Notes: generated by a model not told the origin, from the sequence alone. 64,000 nt of DNA from Flavobacterium cucumis (GCF_900148835.1 NZ_FRYK01000001.1:62001-126000), one strand, 5' to 3'; counted from the stretch's first letter, positions 34,616 to 44,600 are shown. Made by a program: numbers and translations.

Positions 34616-36025
34616 ATGACTTTTTCTGACTACTCTAAAGAATTTTCATATAACTTGAAACTTGCCTACCCTATTATTTTAGGAATGATAGGCCATACAA
34701 TTGTAGGAATTGTCGATAACATCATGGTTGGGAAATTAGGCCCAACCGAATTGGCCGCTGTGTCATTAGGAAACAGTTTTGTTTTCATTGCAATGTCTTT
34801 AGGAATCGGATTTTCAACTGCCATTACCCCTTTAGTTGCCGAATCTGATGGAAAAAATGATGTGGCTGGCGGTCGTTCTGCTTTTCATCACGGGTTGTAT
34901 TTGTGTACGATTTTAGGTGTGGCTTTATTCACTTTAATTTTCTTTTCGAAACCACTTATTGCTTACATGGGACAGCCAGAAGCTGTAGTGGAGATGGCAA
35001 AACCGTATCTTGATATCGTAGGTTTTTCGTTGATTCCCTTAATTATGTACCAAGCATACAAACAATTTGCCGATGGTTTAAGCGAAACGAAATATTCCAT
35101 GTGGGCAACTATCATTGGAAATATTACCAATGTGGTTATCAACTATTTTTTAATCTACGGAATTTGGATTTTTCCAAAATGGGGAATCGTAGGTGCTGCT
35201 GTAGGAACAATTGTTTCTCGCTTTGTGATGTTAGGTTTTATGCATTACATGATGAATTTAAAACCAAAATTTCATCCTTATTTCAAAGGTTTTAGTTTGA
35301 AAGAAATTAAAAAAGAAGTCAATCAAAAAATTATAAAAATTGGGATGCCTTCCGCCATGCAAATGTTCTTTGAAGTAGCCTTGTTTACGGGTGCTATTTG
35401 GTTATGTGGTATGATTGGGACAACCAGTCAAGCCGCTAATCAAGTTGCTTTGAGTTTGGCATCTGTAACCTTTATGTTTGCTATGGGATTAAGTGTCACG
35501 GCTATGATTCGTATTGGAAATCAAAAAGGCTTGAATGATTATGTGACCTTGCGAAAAGTAGCGATTTCCATTTTCTTATTAACCATTATTATCGAAGTCT
35601 TTTTTGCTTTATTATTTGTGGTTTTACACTCCCATTTACCTTATATTTTTGTAGACATCAACGATGCTAAAAACCTAACCGAAAACTTGGAGGTAATTGC
35701 GATTTCGTCTAATTTACTTTTGGTAGCTGCTGTTTTTCAAATTTCTGATGGTTTACAAGTAGTGGTTTTAGGAGCACTTCGTGGATTGCAAGATGCGAAA
35801 ATACCAATGTATATTACTTTTATAGCATATTGGGTAATTGGATTTCCAATATCCATCTACTTAGGATTAGAAACCGAATTAAAAGCCGTTGGCGTTTGGA
35901 TTGGACTTTTAGCTGGATTAACAGCTGCAGCGATCTTTTTGTATATTCGCTTTAATTATCTAACCAAAAAACTGGTTCAAGTGCAAACCAATCCCGAAGC
36001 TTCGGGACAAGTTCAATTACAATAA
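34616..36025 (+). CDS. MATE-family multidrug efflux transporter
   Basis: A 469-residue inner-membrane cation/drug antiporter of the MATE (NorM) family with twelve predicted helices. Characteristic segments are LAYPIILGMIGHTIVGIVDNIMVGKLGPTELAAVSLGNS near the start, SLIPLIMYQAYKQFADGLSETKYSM, and the second-half repeat GMPSAMQMFFEVALFTGAIWLCGMIGTTSQAANQVALSL. The last residues (QTNPEASGQVQLQ) are hydrophilic and are encoded partly by a perfect 16-bp palindrome (35992-36007), which looks like a REP element fused to the end of the gene. The substrate cannot be inferred. Confidence 0.93.
   Translation: MTFSDYSKEFSYNLKLAYPIILGMIGHTIVGIVDNIMVGKLGPTELAAVSLGNSFVFIAMSLGIGFSTAITPLVAESDGKNDVAGGRSAFHHGLYLCTILGVALFTLIFFSKPLIAYMGQPEAVVEMAKPYLDIVGFSLIPLIMYQAYKQFADGLSETKYSMWATIIGNITNVVINYFLIYGIWIFPKWGIVGAAVGTIVSRFVMLGFMHYMMNLKPKFHPYFKGFSLKEIKKEVNQKIIKIGMPSAMQMFFEVALFTGAIWLCGMIGTTSQAANQVALSLASVTFMFAMGLSVTAMIRIGNQKGLNDYVTLRKVAISIFLLTIIIEVFFALLFVVLHSHLPYIFVDINDAKNLTENLEVIAISSNLLLVAAVFQISDGLQVVVLGALRGLQDAKIPMYITFIAYWVIGFPISIYLGLETELKAVGVWIGLLAGLTAAAIFLYIRFNYLTKKLVQVQTNPEASGQVQLQ
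35992..36007. repeat. Perfect 16-bp palindrome in the 3' end of the MATE gene
   Basis: TCCCGAAGCTTCGGGA is fully self-complementary. It encodes NPEASGQ near the C-terminus. It resembles the CCCGATAGC-type palindromes that I recall as common between genes in Flavobacteria. Confidence 0.6.
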
Positions 36026-36051
36026 AAAGAAGAAATTAAAATCATAAAAAC

Positions 36052-36282
36052 ATGAACTTACCAAAATTTGTAATCGGTGATAATACCGATTTTCCAGAAG
36101 ATATTTTCGTAATCCATTTAGAATATCCAAGATTCGTTATCAATTTAAAAGATGACGAAGTAGAATTTTTAGAAGACATCGAAGAAGAAGACGAAAAAGA
36201 ATTGGAATCAGAAATGGAACATTTAATTACCATTGCCGGAGAATTCTACGATAGAGAAATTGAACGTTACGAGGAGGAATAG
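36052..36282 (+). CDS. Small acidic protein, unknown
   Basis: 76 residues, strongly acidic in the second half (EFLEDIEEEDEKELESEMEH), soluble and without signal peptide. No known domain recognised. The coding look is good: it begins MNLPKFVIGDNTDFPEDIFVIHLEYPRFVI and shows no repeats. It is 26 nt after the MATE gene on the same strand, and its stop codon is joined directly to a heptamer array. It is probably a conserved flavobacterial hypothetical. Confidence 0.75.
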   Translation: MNLPKFVIGDNTDFPEDIFVIHLEYPRFVINLKDDEVEFLEDIEEEDEKELESEMEHLITIAGEFYDREIERYEEE

Positions 36283-36309
36283 TGTTCAGTGATAAGTAAA
36301 AAGTGTTCA
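36282..36309 (+). repeat. GT-phased heptamer array between two small genes
   Basis: Units GTGTTCA, GTGATAA, GTAAAAA, GTGTTCA begin at 36282, 36289, 36296 and 36303. The first G is the last base of the upstream stop codon TAG. The spacer to the next gene is only 50 nt, so the array is most of it. Confidence 0.82.
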
Positions 36310-36332
36310 GATATTAAATTAATTAGAGAGTA

Positions 36333-36572
36333 ATGTTTCTTTCAATTTTAGAATTTCAGTCAAAAAGCTGGGAAAATTTTTTCTACACCTGTTTTTTCTT
36401 ACTTTCTGCATTTATATTTTATGGATTAAAACAATGGAATATTTCTGTAAGAAGAACGAAAAAATTTGAAGAAATAACAACAAAAAGCAATATTATAAAA
36501 TATTGGATATTTATTTTTATTTGTCTTTTTGGGGCATTTATCTGTTTAATAAAATTAATTCTTAGCCTTTAA
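36333..36572 (+). CDS. Small two-helix membrane protein, unknown
   Basis: 79 residues with two hydrophobic helices (about 16-33, FFYTCFFLLSAFIFYGL, and 60-78, YWIFIFICLFGAFICLIKLIL) around a basic cytoplasmic loop. No family recognised. Its last 11 bases overlap the 3' end of meaB on the opposite strand. It could be a real small protein of the same transcript as the acidic protein upstream. Confidence is moderate because it rests only on frame and hydrophobic pattern. Confidence 0.55.
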   Translation: MFLSILEFQSKSWENFFYTCFFLLSAFIFYGLKQWNISVRRTKKFEEITTKSNIIKYWIFIFICLFGAFICLIKLILSL

Positions 36573-37647
36573 AATATCGTTCCAACAAACTCATAGCCGC
36601 TGCAAAAGGTGAAATTTCATTGTTTTGCAAGGCTTTTTTATTTTCTTCTAATAGTTGCATGATATTCGGATGATTGTAAAAATGATTTTTTAATTGTTCA
36701 TTAATTGTTTCCATCATCCAAAATTGGTTTTGATTCTGACGCTTTTCTTCGAAATAGTGATTCGATTTTACCAATTCGAAATACTCGGAAATAATTTCCC
36801 AAATCCCATCAATTCCGGTTTTCTCATATGCGCTACAAGTCGTCACTTTCGGAATCCAACCCGAAGATTTGGCTGGAAATAAATGTAAGGCTCTATTGAA
36901 TTCGGTTTTAGCTAATTTCGCTTTCGCCACATTATCACCATCCGCTTTGTTAATGACAATTGTGTCCGCCATTTCCATAATACCGCGTTTAATACCTTGT
37001 AACTCATCGCCTGCCCCTGCAATTTTTAACAATAGAAAGAAATCGACCATACTGTGAACGGCAGTTTCACTTTGCCCTACTCCAACGGTTTCAATAATAA
37101 TCGTATCAAAACCACAAGCTTCACAAAGAATGATAGTTTCACGAGTCTTTCTGGCAACTCCACCTAATGTATCACCTGAAGCACTTGGCCGAATGTAAGC
37201 ATTTTCATCTTTTACCAATTCTTCCATTCGGGTTTTATCGCCCAAAATACTTCCGTGACTGATAGATGAACTTGGGTCAACCGCTAAAACAGCTACTTTT
37301 TTTCCGATGGAAGTGAGATATTTTCCAAAAGCTTCAATAAACGTACTTTTTCCAACACCGGGAACACCCGTAATTCCAATACGAACGGATTCATTCGCAT
37401 GTGGCAAACAACCTTTTATCACTTCATTCGCTTTAGCTAAATGTTCAGGATTAGTACTTTCAACCAAAGTAATAGCGCGACTCAAAGCGGTTTTATCACC
37501 TTTTAAAATTCCAGCAATCAATTCCTCTGCCGAAGGTTGTTTTCTTCGGAATTGTTGAATTTGATGCGCGACAACCGTACTCAACGTATCGGGTTGGGCT
37601 ACACCATGAATTTCTGAAAGTGCCGATTTTTTACTAGGTGTTTTCAA
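36562..37647 (-). CDS. meaB: MeaB/ArgK-family GTPase (methylmalonyl-CoA mutase chaperone)
   Basis: A 361-residue G3E-type P-loop GTPase that guards methylmalonyl-CoA mutase, gating cobalamin delivery and ejecting inactive cofactor. Motifs: GITGVPGVGKSTFIEAFG (Walker A), AVDPSSSISHGSILGDKTRM (switch region), IIETVGVGQSETAVHSMVD (Walker B/DxxG-like) and VINKADGD (NKxD). A C-terminal dimerisation segment follows (about 300-361). The mutase genes are not adjacent here, but the propionyl-CoA carboxylase operon and a cobalamin adenosyltransferase are in the same window, which supports the methylmalonyl-CoA pathway. Convergent with the small membrane protein, with an 11-bp overlap. Confidence 0.93.
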   Translation of the reverse strand: MKTPSKKSALSEIHGVAQPDTLSTVVAHQIQQFRRKQPSAEELIAGILKGDKTALSRAITLVESTNPEHLAKANEVIKGCLPHANESVRIGITGVPGVGKSTFIEAFGKYLTSIGKKVAVLAVDPSSSISHGSILGDKTRMEELVKDENAYIRPSASGDTLGGVARKTRETIILCEACGFDTIIIETVGVGQSETAVHSMVDFFLLLKIAGAGDELQGIKRGIMEMADTIVINKADGDNVAKAKLAKTEFNRALHLFPAKSSGWIPKVTTCSAYEKTGIDGIWEIISEYFELVKSNHYFEEKRQNQNQFWMMETINEQLKNHFYNHPNIMQLLEENKKALQNNEISPFAAAMSLLERYFKG

Positions 37648-37717
37648 AAGGAATTTTGCTTTTTGTAAAAATACAAAAATTGTAGGAATTCAAAACATTT
37701 AAATATCAGGGTTTATT

Positions 37718-37725
37718 TACCTTTG
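37718..37725 (+). promoter_or_regulatory. -7 element for the AEC transporter gene
   Basis: TACCTTTG, 18 nt before the ATG at 37744. No -33 TTG at the expected distance. Confidence 0.5.
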
Positions 37726-37743
37726 TGAACTTGATTTTATGAC

Positions 37744-38652
37744 ATGGAAAACATTATTCTTCTATTTTTATGTTTAATTTTAGGCATTGCGCTTCAAAAG
37801 GTGCCGCAATTTCCTAAAAATGCGTATCAAAGTTTAAATCAATACGTAATATACGTTTCGCTTCCTGCAATGGCACTATATTATATTCCAAAAATCACCA
37901 TTTCACTCGCTTTATTATATCCGTTAGGAATTGCATGGTTAGGTTTTGGATTGTCATTTGTTTTTTTCTATACATTAGGAACCTATTTCAAATGGTCGAA
38001 AAAGCTAATTGGCTGTTTGATTTTAACAGGGGGATTAAGCAATACTTCCTTCGTTGGTTTCCCTATTATTGAAGCTTTATATGGGGCCGAAGGATTGAAA
38101 ACCGCCATCATCGTTGATCAGCCGGGTTCATTCGTAGTCGTAACTACATTAGGAATTCTAGTCGCAGCGAGTTTTTCACGAGGGAATTCAAGTACTTCCG
38201 AAATCGTATTGAAAATTGTAAAATTCCCGCCTTTTATCGCTTTTACGATTGCACTTTGTTGTACTATCTTTAAACTTGAATTTCCAGAAGCTTTACAGCG
38301 TTCATTTTTACGAATCGGAAATACAGTAACACCAGTAGCTTTAGTAGCCGTTGGATTGCAATTAAAGATTGATACGCGAAGTAAACATTGGCGTTTCTTA
38401 ACTTTAGGCTTACTTTTCAAATTGATTTTGATGCCCGCTTTTTTCTTCTTACTTTACAAAATAGTATGGAACGGAAAAGGATTAGAAATCGATGTTTCTA
38501 TCATGGAATCTGCCATGGCGCCAATGATTACGGGAGCAATTTTAGCCACCAACTACGGATTAAAACCAAAATTAAGTAGCATGATGATTGGAATTGGAAT
38601 TCCATTGTCTTTGTTGACGGTGGCTTTTTGGTATTGGGTTTTGAGTTTGTAG
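37744..38652 (+). CDS. AEC (auxin efflux carrier) family transporter
   Basis: A 302-residue inner-membrane protein with about ten predicted helices. The family includes malate/lactate and malonate carriers and plant PIN-like proteins. Characteristic segments: LFLCLILGIALQKVPQFPKNAYQSLNQYVIYVSLPA at the N-terminus, GGLSNTSFVGFPIIEALYG in the middle (the NTxxxGxP motif of the crossover region) and the repeat VTPVALVAVGLQLKI. The substrate is likely a small organic anion but cannot be fixed. It stands alone between divergent meaB and a spacer containing an 11-bp repeat. Confidence 0.88.
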   Translation: MENIILLFLCLILGIALQKVPQFPKNAYQSLNQYVIYVSLPAMALYYIPKITISLALLYPLGIAWLGFGLSFVFFYTLGTYFKWSKKLIGCLILTGGLSNTSFVGFPIIEALYGAEGLKTAIIVDQPGSFVVVTTLGILVAASFSRGNSSTSEIVLKIVKFPPFIAFTIALCCTIFKLEFPEALQRSFLRIGNTVTPVALVAVGLQLKIDTRSKHWRFLTLGLLFKLILMPAFFFLLYKIVWNGKGLEIDVSIMESAMAPMITGAILATNYGLKPKLSSMMIGIGIPLSLLTVAFWYWVLSL

Positions 38653-38660
38653 TTTTCTAG

Positions 38661-38693
38661 CACAAAGTTTCTCAAAGTTTTGCACGAAGTTTC
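38661..38693 (+). repeat. 11-bp phased array in the AEC-GlcD spacer
   Basis: CACAAAGTTTC, TCAAAGTTTTG, CACGAAGTTTC at an 11-bp period, then decaying. The rest of the 236-nt spacer (to 38888) contains further word-like AT-rich segments around 38705-38735 and 38806-38835. I see no gene in it, although a TATCTTTA element near 38874 could be the glcD promoter. Confidence 0.6.
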
Positions 38694-38888
38694 ACTATGT
38701 TTTAAACATATTAGACATATAAGTTTAAGTTGAATTCATTGTGTGCCCAAATACATAAAAGAGAGACTTGCAGCATGAAAAGTTTGCTATGAAAGATCTT
38801 TGTAAATCCGTCTAATCGGTTAAATCTGTGTTCCAAAAAATAAAAAATTATTTCCCAAATACTTATCTTTACACTTCAATTTCACACT

Positions 38889-40286
38889 ATGAATCCTGAA
38901 ATAATACTTGCGCTTGAAAATATTGTTGGTTCGGCTTATATTTTTACTGATGAAGCTACACGAAAAACGTATGGTCACGACGAAACAGAAGATCTGAGTT
39001 TTCCGCCTCATGTTGTGGTGAAACCTGCCAATACAGAAGAAGTAGCGCAAATTTTAAAAATCTCCAACACCTATAAAATTCCGACTACGCCGATTGGAGC
39101 GCGTACGGGTTTGAGTGGTGGCGCTTTATCGATTTATGGTGGCATTGCGATTTCAATGGAACGCTTTAATAAAATCATTGAAATTGATGAACAAAATTTA
39201 CAAGTTACTACCGAACCTGGTGTAATTACTCAAGTTTTAAGAGAAGCGGTTGCTGAAAAAGGCTTGTTTTATCCTGTTGATCCAAGTAGCATGGGAAGTT
39301 GTTTTATTGGTGGAAATATTGCTGAAAATTCAGGTGGTGCGAGAGCTCTGAAATATGGTGTTACCAAAGATTATGTACTAAATTTAGAAGTGGTTTTACC
39401 AACTGGTGACATCATATGGACAGGCGCTAATACTTTGAAAAATTCGACTGGCTACAACCTTACCCAATTGATGGTGGGAAGCGAGGGAACTTTAGGAATC
39501 GTAACCAAAATTGTATTGAAATTAATCCCTCAAAATAAACACAACGTTTTACTTTTGGTACCGTTTTATAAAGCAGAACAAGCATGTGAAGCGGTGTCAG
39601 CTATTTTTAGAGCAGGAATTGTGCCAAGCGCTTTAGAATTTATGGAACGCGATGCGATTGATTGGACTTTGAAATTTGTCGAGGATTTGAATGTAGAAGT
39701 CAAAGATAACGTTCAAGCACATTTGTTGATTGAAGTGGATGGCAATTATCCAGAAATTTTGATGCAAGAAGCCGAACAAATTTTGGCAGTCGTAGAGCAA
39801 TTTGAAATTGACGAAGTATTATTTGCCGACTCCGAAGAACAAAAAAATGCCCTTTGGAAAATGCGTCGCTCTGTAGCGGAAGCGGTGAAAGCGAATTCGA
39901 TTTATAAAGAAGAAGATACCGTTGTTCCAAGATATGAATTACCAAAATTATTAAAAGGTATCAAAGAAATTGGCACAAAATATGGTTTTCAATCGGTTTG
40001 TTATGGACATGCGGGCGATGGTAATTTACACGTCAACATCATCAAAGGCAACATGACCGATGAAAATTGGAAAACGGAAGTCCCAAAAGGAATTCGTGAA
40101 ATTTTTGAATTAACCGTTGGTTTAAAAGGAACACTCTCTGGTGAACACGGTATTGGTTTAGTACAAAAAAACTACATGGATATTGCGTTTTCAAAAGTAC
40201 ATTTGGAATTAATGGAACGCATTAAAGCCATTTTTGACCCAAATAATGTTTTGAATCCTGGTAAGATTTTTCCTGATGGAGAATAA
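38889..40286 (+). CDS. FAD-linked oxidase (GlcD / D-lactate dehydrogenase type)
   Basis: A 465-residue flavoprotein oxidising a 2-hydroxy acid such as glycolate or D-lactate. The FAD_binding_4 domain (about 35-210) has PVDPSSMGSCFIGGNIAENSGGARALKYG. The cap/oxidase C-terminal domain (about 210-460) contains YGHAGDGNLHVNI (active-site His/Asn) and SGEHGIGLVQKNYM. The signature N-terminus HVVVKPANTEEVAQILKISN is typical. No GlcE/GlcF partners are nearby. It resembles stand-alone D-lactate dehydrogenases. Upstream lies the 11-bp array; downstream three co-directional minus-strand small genes are convergent. Confidence 0.92.
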   Translation: MNPEIILALENIVGSAYIFTDEATRKTYGHDETEDLSFPPHVVVKPANTEEVAQILKISNTYKIPTTPIGARTGLSGGALSIYGGIAISMERFNKIIEIDEQNLQVTTEPGVITQVLREAVAEKGLFYPVDPSSMGSCFIGGNIAENSGGARALKYGVTKDYVLNLEVVLPTGDIIWTGANTLKNSTGYNLTQLMVGSEGTLGIVTKIVLKLIPQNKHNVLLLVPFYKAEQACEAVSAIFRAGIVPSALEFMERDAIDWTLKFVEDLNVEVKDNVQAHLLIEVDGNYPEILMQEAEQILAVVEQFEIDEVLFADSEEQKNALWKMRRSVAEAVKANSIYKEEDTVVPRYELPKLLKGIKEIGTKYGFQSVCYGHAGDGNLHVNIIKGNMTDENWKTEVPKGIREIFELTVGLKGTLSGEHGIGLVQKNYMDIAFSKVHLELMERIKAIFDPNNVLNPGKIFPDGE

Positions 40287-40288
40287 TT

Positions 40289-40480
40289 TTATTGCTTCGT
40301 AAACTTTTTAAAAATCACAAATCCAATTGAACTTCCTACCAAAGACGTAACAATAAAATTTGTTAAATTTGGATCAGGATATTCTTTTCTGGCGAATAAT
40401 GCACTAAAAAATAAACCTATAAAATAATTCATTTCATTTGAATGATAATAACAGGAGACAGGAATTAGAAAATTTTGCAA
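40289..40480 (-). CDS. Small membrane protein, 5' end unclear
   Basis: Ends two bases after the GlcD-like stop codon, convergent. The 63-residue minimum begins at a TTG, but the frame is open far upstream (to about 40600), through KNETYHFNKWSLVIFGGFLFSVFSLTCLQNF. That stretch contains another hydrophobic segment, so the true protein is probably longer and starts at an unidentified codon or is a broken gene. No family recognised. The upstream frame overlaps the 3' end of the truncated methyltransferase-like gene at 40561. Confidence 0.45.
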   Translation of the reverse strand: MQNFLIPVSCYYHSNEMNYFIGLFFSALFARKEYPDPNLTNFIVTSLVGSSIGFVIFKKFTKQ

Positions 40481-40560
40481 ACAAGTTAAACTAAAAACGG
40501 AGAATAAAAATCCTCCGAATATAACTAAAGACCATTTATTAAAATGGTAGGTTTCATTTT

Positions 40561-40965
40561 TTACTTTAAATTCAAAAACTCCACCAAACTTACATCCGCA
40601 TTTTTGAACGTTGGTGGTTGTTCGATAATGCTAGCATTTCTCTTTTTATTCAATTTCATAGTAATATCAGCTTCGGTTGTAAATAACAAAGCGGATAAAA
40701 ATGGGTTATTGATATGTGGAATGAGTTCTGCTTCTAAATCGTCTAATTTGCAGATTTTTACCAATTCTTGTTTTTCAGTCGTATAAATCTTATACGTCAT
40801 CGCCAATTTTAAACTGTTGTCTTCTACGATAGTTTTTACGTAAATGTTTTGTAACTCTGGTTTCCCAACCGTTTTAGCAAGCGTTAACTTAGCAAAAGTG
40901 CCATTAGTAATACTTGCTCTAACTTGGTTGAAAAAATCAGAAAATATAATTTCGTTTTCGTTCAT
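40561..40965 (-). pseudogene. N-terminal remnant of a SAM methyltransferase-like protein
   Basis: 134 residues starting FSDFFNQVRASITNGTFAKLTLAKTVGKPELQNIYVK and including LSALLFTTEADITMKLNKK. As I recall it, this is the N-terminal region of a larger (about 390-residue) Bacteroidota methyltransferase, where it is followed by the SAM-binding domain. Here the frame ends after FKNADVSLVEFLNLK, so no GxGxG SAM motif exists. A second frame of unrelated membrane character continues through the same bases. A deletion that joined two genes would explain both. The alternative is an intact stand-alone domain. Confidence in 'truncated' is moderate. Confidence 0.5.
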
Positions 40966-40966
40966 A

Positions 40967-41539
40967 TTAAAATCCTAATTCTTTTTGAATTTTATCATTG
41001 AAAACCATTGCAAAAATTACATTGTCTTTGTCTTTGTTTAAGAATTTCCATGTTCCATTTGTTAACTCATCTGAAACAGCTAATAATGTAGCACGAGATT
41101 CGATTCTGAACGAGTTCGTAGCTTTGTCAAATTCAATGGTTTCAGCACCCATTATTTCTTTAAAACTACTTTTCATTTCTTCTACCTCTGTAACTGGTGA
41201 TTTAAAAGTCATCACCATAACGTTTCTATGATCAATAACGCAAAACTTCTTGTTTTCAACCGTTTTAATTTCAGAAAATGAAAAATTAGGCTCCACCTCA
41301 ACTAATTTTAAAATGAACTGTTCGTTCTCCATCATTTGAGAAAACATTTCCTTCATTTGTTCTTTAGGTATAATATCAAATAACTTAGGGTAAGTCGTTT
41401 CAAAAATTACGTCATAGTTCATATTAGCACCGGCTTTATATGATTTTAAAGCTTCTGTCTTTAAAGTGTTCATGTCTTGTGAAAAACCAGTAACTGTTTG
41501 CAAAACAAAGATTGCGATAAAAAGGATTTTAGATTTCAT
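40967..41539 (-). CDS. Secreted protein, unknown (possibly DUF2059-like)
   Basis: 190 residues with a signal peptide (MKSKILFIAIFVLQTVTGFSQ) and no lipobox. The mature part is a mixed alpha/beta chain with FDIIPKEQMKEMFSQMMENEQFILKLVEVEPNF, loosely like small periplasmic DUF2059-type proteins. I cannot assign a function. It is separated by one base from the truncated gene downstream and is the first of the leftward run ending at 40289. Confidence 0.7.
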   Translation of the reverse strand: MKSKILFIAIFVLQTVTGFSQDMNTLKTEALKSYKAGANMNYDVIFETTYPKLFDIIPKEQMKEMFSQMMENEQFILKLVEVEPNFSFSEIKTVENKKFCVIDHRNVMVMTFKSPVTEVEEMKSSFKEIMGAETIEFDKATNSFRIESRATLLAVSDELTNGTWKFLNKDKDNVIFAMVFNDKIQKELGF

Positions 41540-41622
41540 TTGAAAAGTTTTAAATTTATCAAATATAGAAAATTAACCACAATTTTTAATACGATTATCG
41601 GTAAATTTAAAACATAAAAAAA

Positions 41623-41647
41623 TCCTCAATTACAAAATAATTGAGGA
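41623..41647 (-). terminator. Terminator of secA
   Basis: Arms TCCTCAATTA (41623-41632) and TAATTGAGGA (41638-41647) with a 5-nt loop and a U-rich tract on the minus strand. Located 24 nt after the secA stop. Confidence 0.85.
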
Positions 41648-41671
41648 CTTTTCACTTTATGTGCTAAACTT

Positions 41672-44600
41672 TTAGTGCACCAAAACCCAATCTCCAGAAG
41701 CCAACATGCTTTCAGCCTTTTTAAATTTCATGGTTTCAGTTTTCCCACTTAGTACATGTTTTATAGTAACGGTGTCGTTACGATTAATTTTCGGCATTTC
41801 TCTAGTAATAGTCTCGGTTACTTGAGGTCTTTGACTTGCCATTTCTCCAGCTCTTCTTGCTTGTGAAGCAGCATCATCACTATCTAAATCTTCTTTAGTT
41901 TCCGTGTAATTTTGTTTTTGACGTACTTGCTTTGCTTCTTGGATTTCTGACGGACTTTGAGAAGGTAAATCTCCTTTGAATAAAAATGAGATCACTTCTT
42001 TATTTACATCATCAATCATTTTTTTAAACAAGTTGAATGCTTCAAATTTATAAATCAATAAAGGATCTTTTTGTTCATGAACAGCCAATTGTACCGACTG
42101 TTTCAACTCATCCATTTTACGTAAATGTTTTTTCCATGCTTCATCTACAATAGCTAAAGTGATATTTTTCTCAAAATCAGCTACCAATGATTTTCCTTCT
42201 GAAGTATATGCTTTTTCTAAATCGGTTACTACATTCAGCGATTTGATTCCATCTGTAAAAGGAACAACAATTCGTAAATATTGACCGTTGTTGTTTTCAT
42301 AAACATTTTTGATAATTGGGAATGCTTCCGCAGCATTTCTAGCAATTTTATCGTTGTAATGTTCTAAAACAGCTTTGTACGTTTTTCCTGTAATATCTCG
42401 GTTAGACAGCTTAGTAAATTCAGCTTCTGAAACGGGCGAACTAATTGAAAAGTAACGAATCAATTCGAATTCGTAGTTTTTAAAATCTCCTGCTAATTTA
42501 TTTTGTTCTACAACCAATTCACAAGTATCATACATCATATTAGCAATATCCACTTTCAAACGTTCGCCATGTAAAGCATGACGTCTTCTCTTGTATACTA
42601 CTTCTCTTTGAGCATTCATAACGTCATCGTATTCCAATAGACGCTTACGAACTCCAAAGTTATTTTCTTCTACTTTTTTCTGTGCTCTCTCGATAGATTT
42701 TGTCATCATCGAATGTTGAATTACTTCTCCTTCTTTTAGACCAATTCTATCCATCACTTTCGCAACTCTTTCAGAACCGAACAAACGCATTAAGTTATCT
42801 TCCAAAGAAACATAAAATTGCGAACTACCCACATCTCCTTGACGACCCGCACGACCACGCAACTGACGGTCAACACGACGTGAATCGTGACGTTCCGTTC
42901 CAATAATTGCTAAACCTCCTGCTCTTTTTACTTCGTCTGATAATTTAATATCGGTACCACGACCTGCCATATTGGTTGCAATCGTAACAACTCCTGGTTT
43001 TCCGGCTTCTGCTACAATTTCAGCTTCACTTTTGTGCATTTTAGCATTCAATACATTGTGTTGAATACCTCTAATTTTCAACATGCGACTTAATAATTCT
43101 GAAATCTCTACTGATGTTGTTCCAATCAGTACAGGTCTTCCCGAATTAGACAACGCAACCACATCTTCAATTACCGCGTTGAATTTTTCACGAACCGTTC
43201 TGTAAATTAAATCATCTTTATCTTTACGAGCCATCGGACGATTGGTAGGAATTTCTACAACATCTAATTTGTAGATCTCCCAGAACTCACCTGCTTCAGT
43301 TGACGCAGTTCCTGTCATACCTCCTAATTTACTATACATACGGAAATAATTCTGTAATGTAACCGTAGCAAATGTTTGCGTTGCAGCTTCAATTTTTACG
43401 TTCTCTTTCGCCTCAATTGCTTGATGCAAACCATCTGAGTAACGACGACCGTCCATAATACGACCTGTTTGCTCATCTACAATCATTACTTTATTGTCCA
43501 TGATAACATACTCGGTATCTTTTTCAAATAAAGTATACGCTTTTAACAACTGGGTTAATGTGTGAATACGCTCTGATTTAACAGAAAAATCTTTGAACAA
43601 TTCTTCTTTTTGTTCTGCTTCTTCTTCTGTAGTAAGATTAGCCTTTTCTATTTTAGCAATTTCAGTCCCAATATCAGGTAAAACAAAAAACTGAGCATCC
43701 GTATCAGTTGATAAAAACTGGATTCCGTTATCTGTTAACTCAACTTGATTGTTTTTCTCTTCGATAACAAAATATAATGCCTCATCAATTTTCGGCATTT
43801 CTCTGTTGTTATCTTGCATGTAATAATTCTCTGTTTTTTGGAGTAATTGCTTAACGCCTTCTTCTGATAAGAATTTGATCAAGGCTTTACTCTTTGGTAG
43901 TGCTCTATGGGAACGCAACAAATAAAAACCAGCGTCTTTTGAATTCCCTTCTTTGAACAAACGCTTTGCTTCGGTCAAGCAATCAGTTGCTAATTTACGT
44001 TGCAAAGTAACCAAGTTTTCAACTTTTGGTTTTAGTTCTAAGAACTCATGACGGTCTCCTTGTGGAACTGGTCCAGAAATAATTAAAGGCGTTCTTGCAT
44101 CATCAATCAACACAGAGTCGACCTCATCAACAATAGCGTAATTGTGTTTACGTTGTACCAAATCTTCAGGCGCATGCGCCATATTATCTCTTAAATAATC
44201 GAAACCAAACTCGTTATTTGTTCCATAAGTAATATCCGCTTCATATGCTTTTCTTCTTTCTGGAGAATTGGGCTGGTGATTATCAATACAATCCACTGTT
44301 AAACCATGAAACTCAAACAATGGTGCTTTCCACGTACTGTCACGTTTTGCCAAGTAATCGTTAACCGTAACTAAATGCACACCGTTTCCTGTTAAGGCAT
44401 TTAAATACAATGGTAATGTTGCCACCAAAGTCTTCCCTTCTCCTGTTTGCATTTCAGCAATTTTACCCTGATGCAGTACAACACCCCCTATTAACTGAAC
44501 GTCATAGTGAATCATATCCCAAGTAATTGCTTTTCCTGCAGCATTCCATGAATTGGCCCACGTTGCATTATCCCCTTCTATAGCAATATATGTTTTTGTT

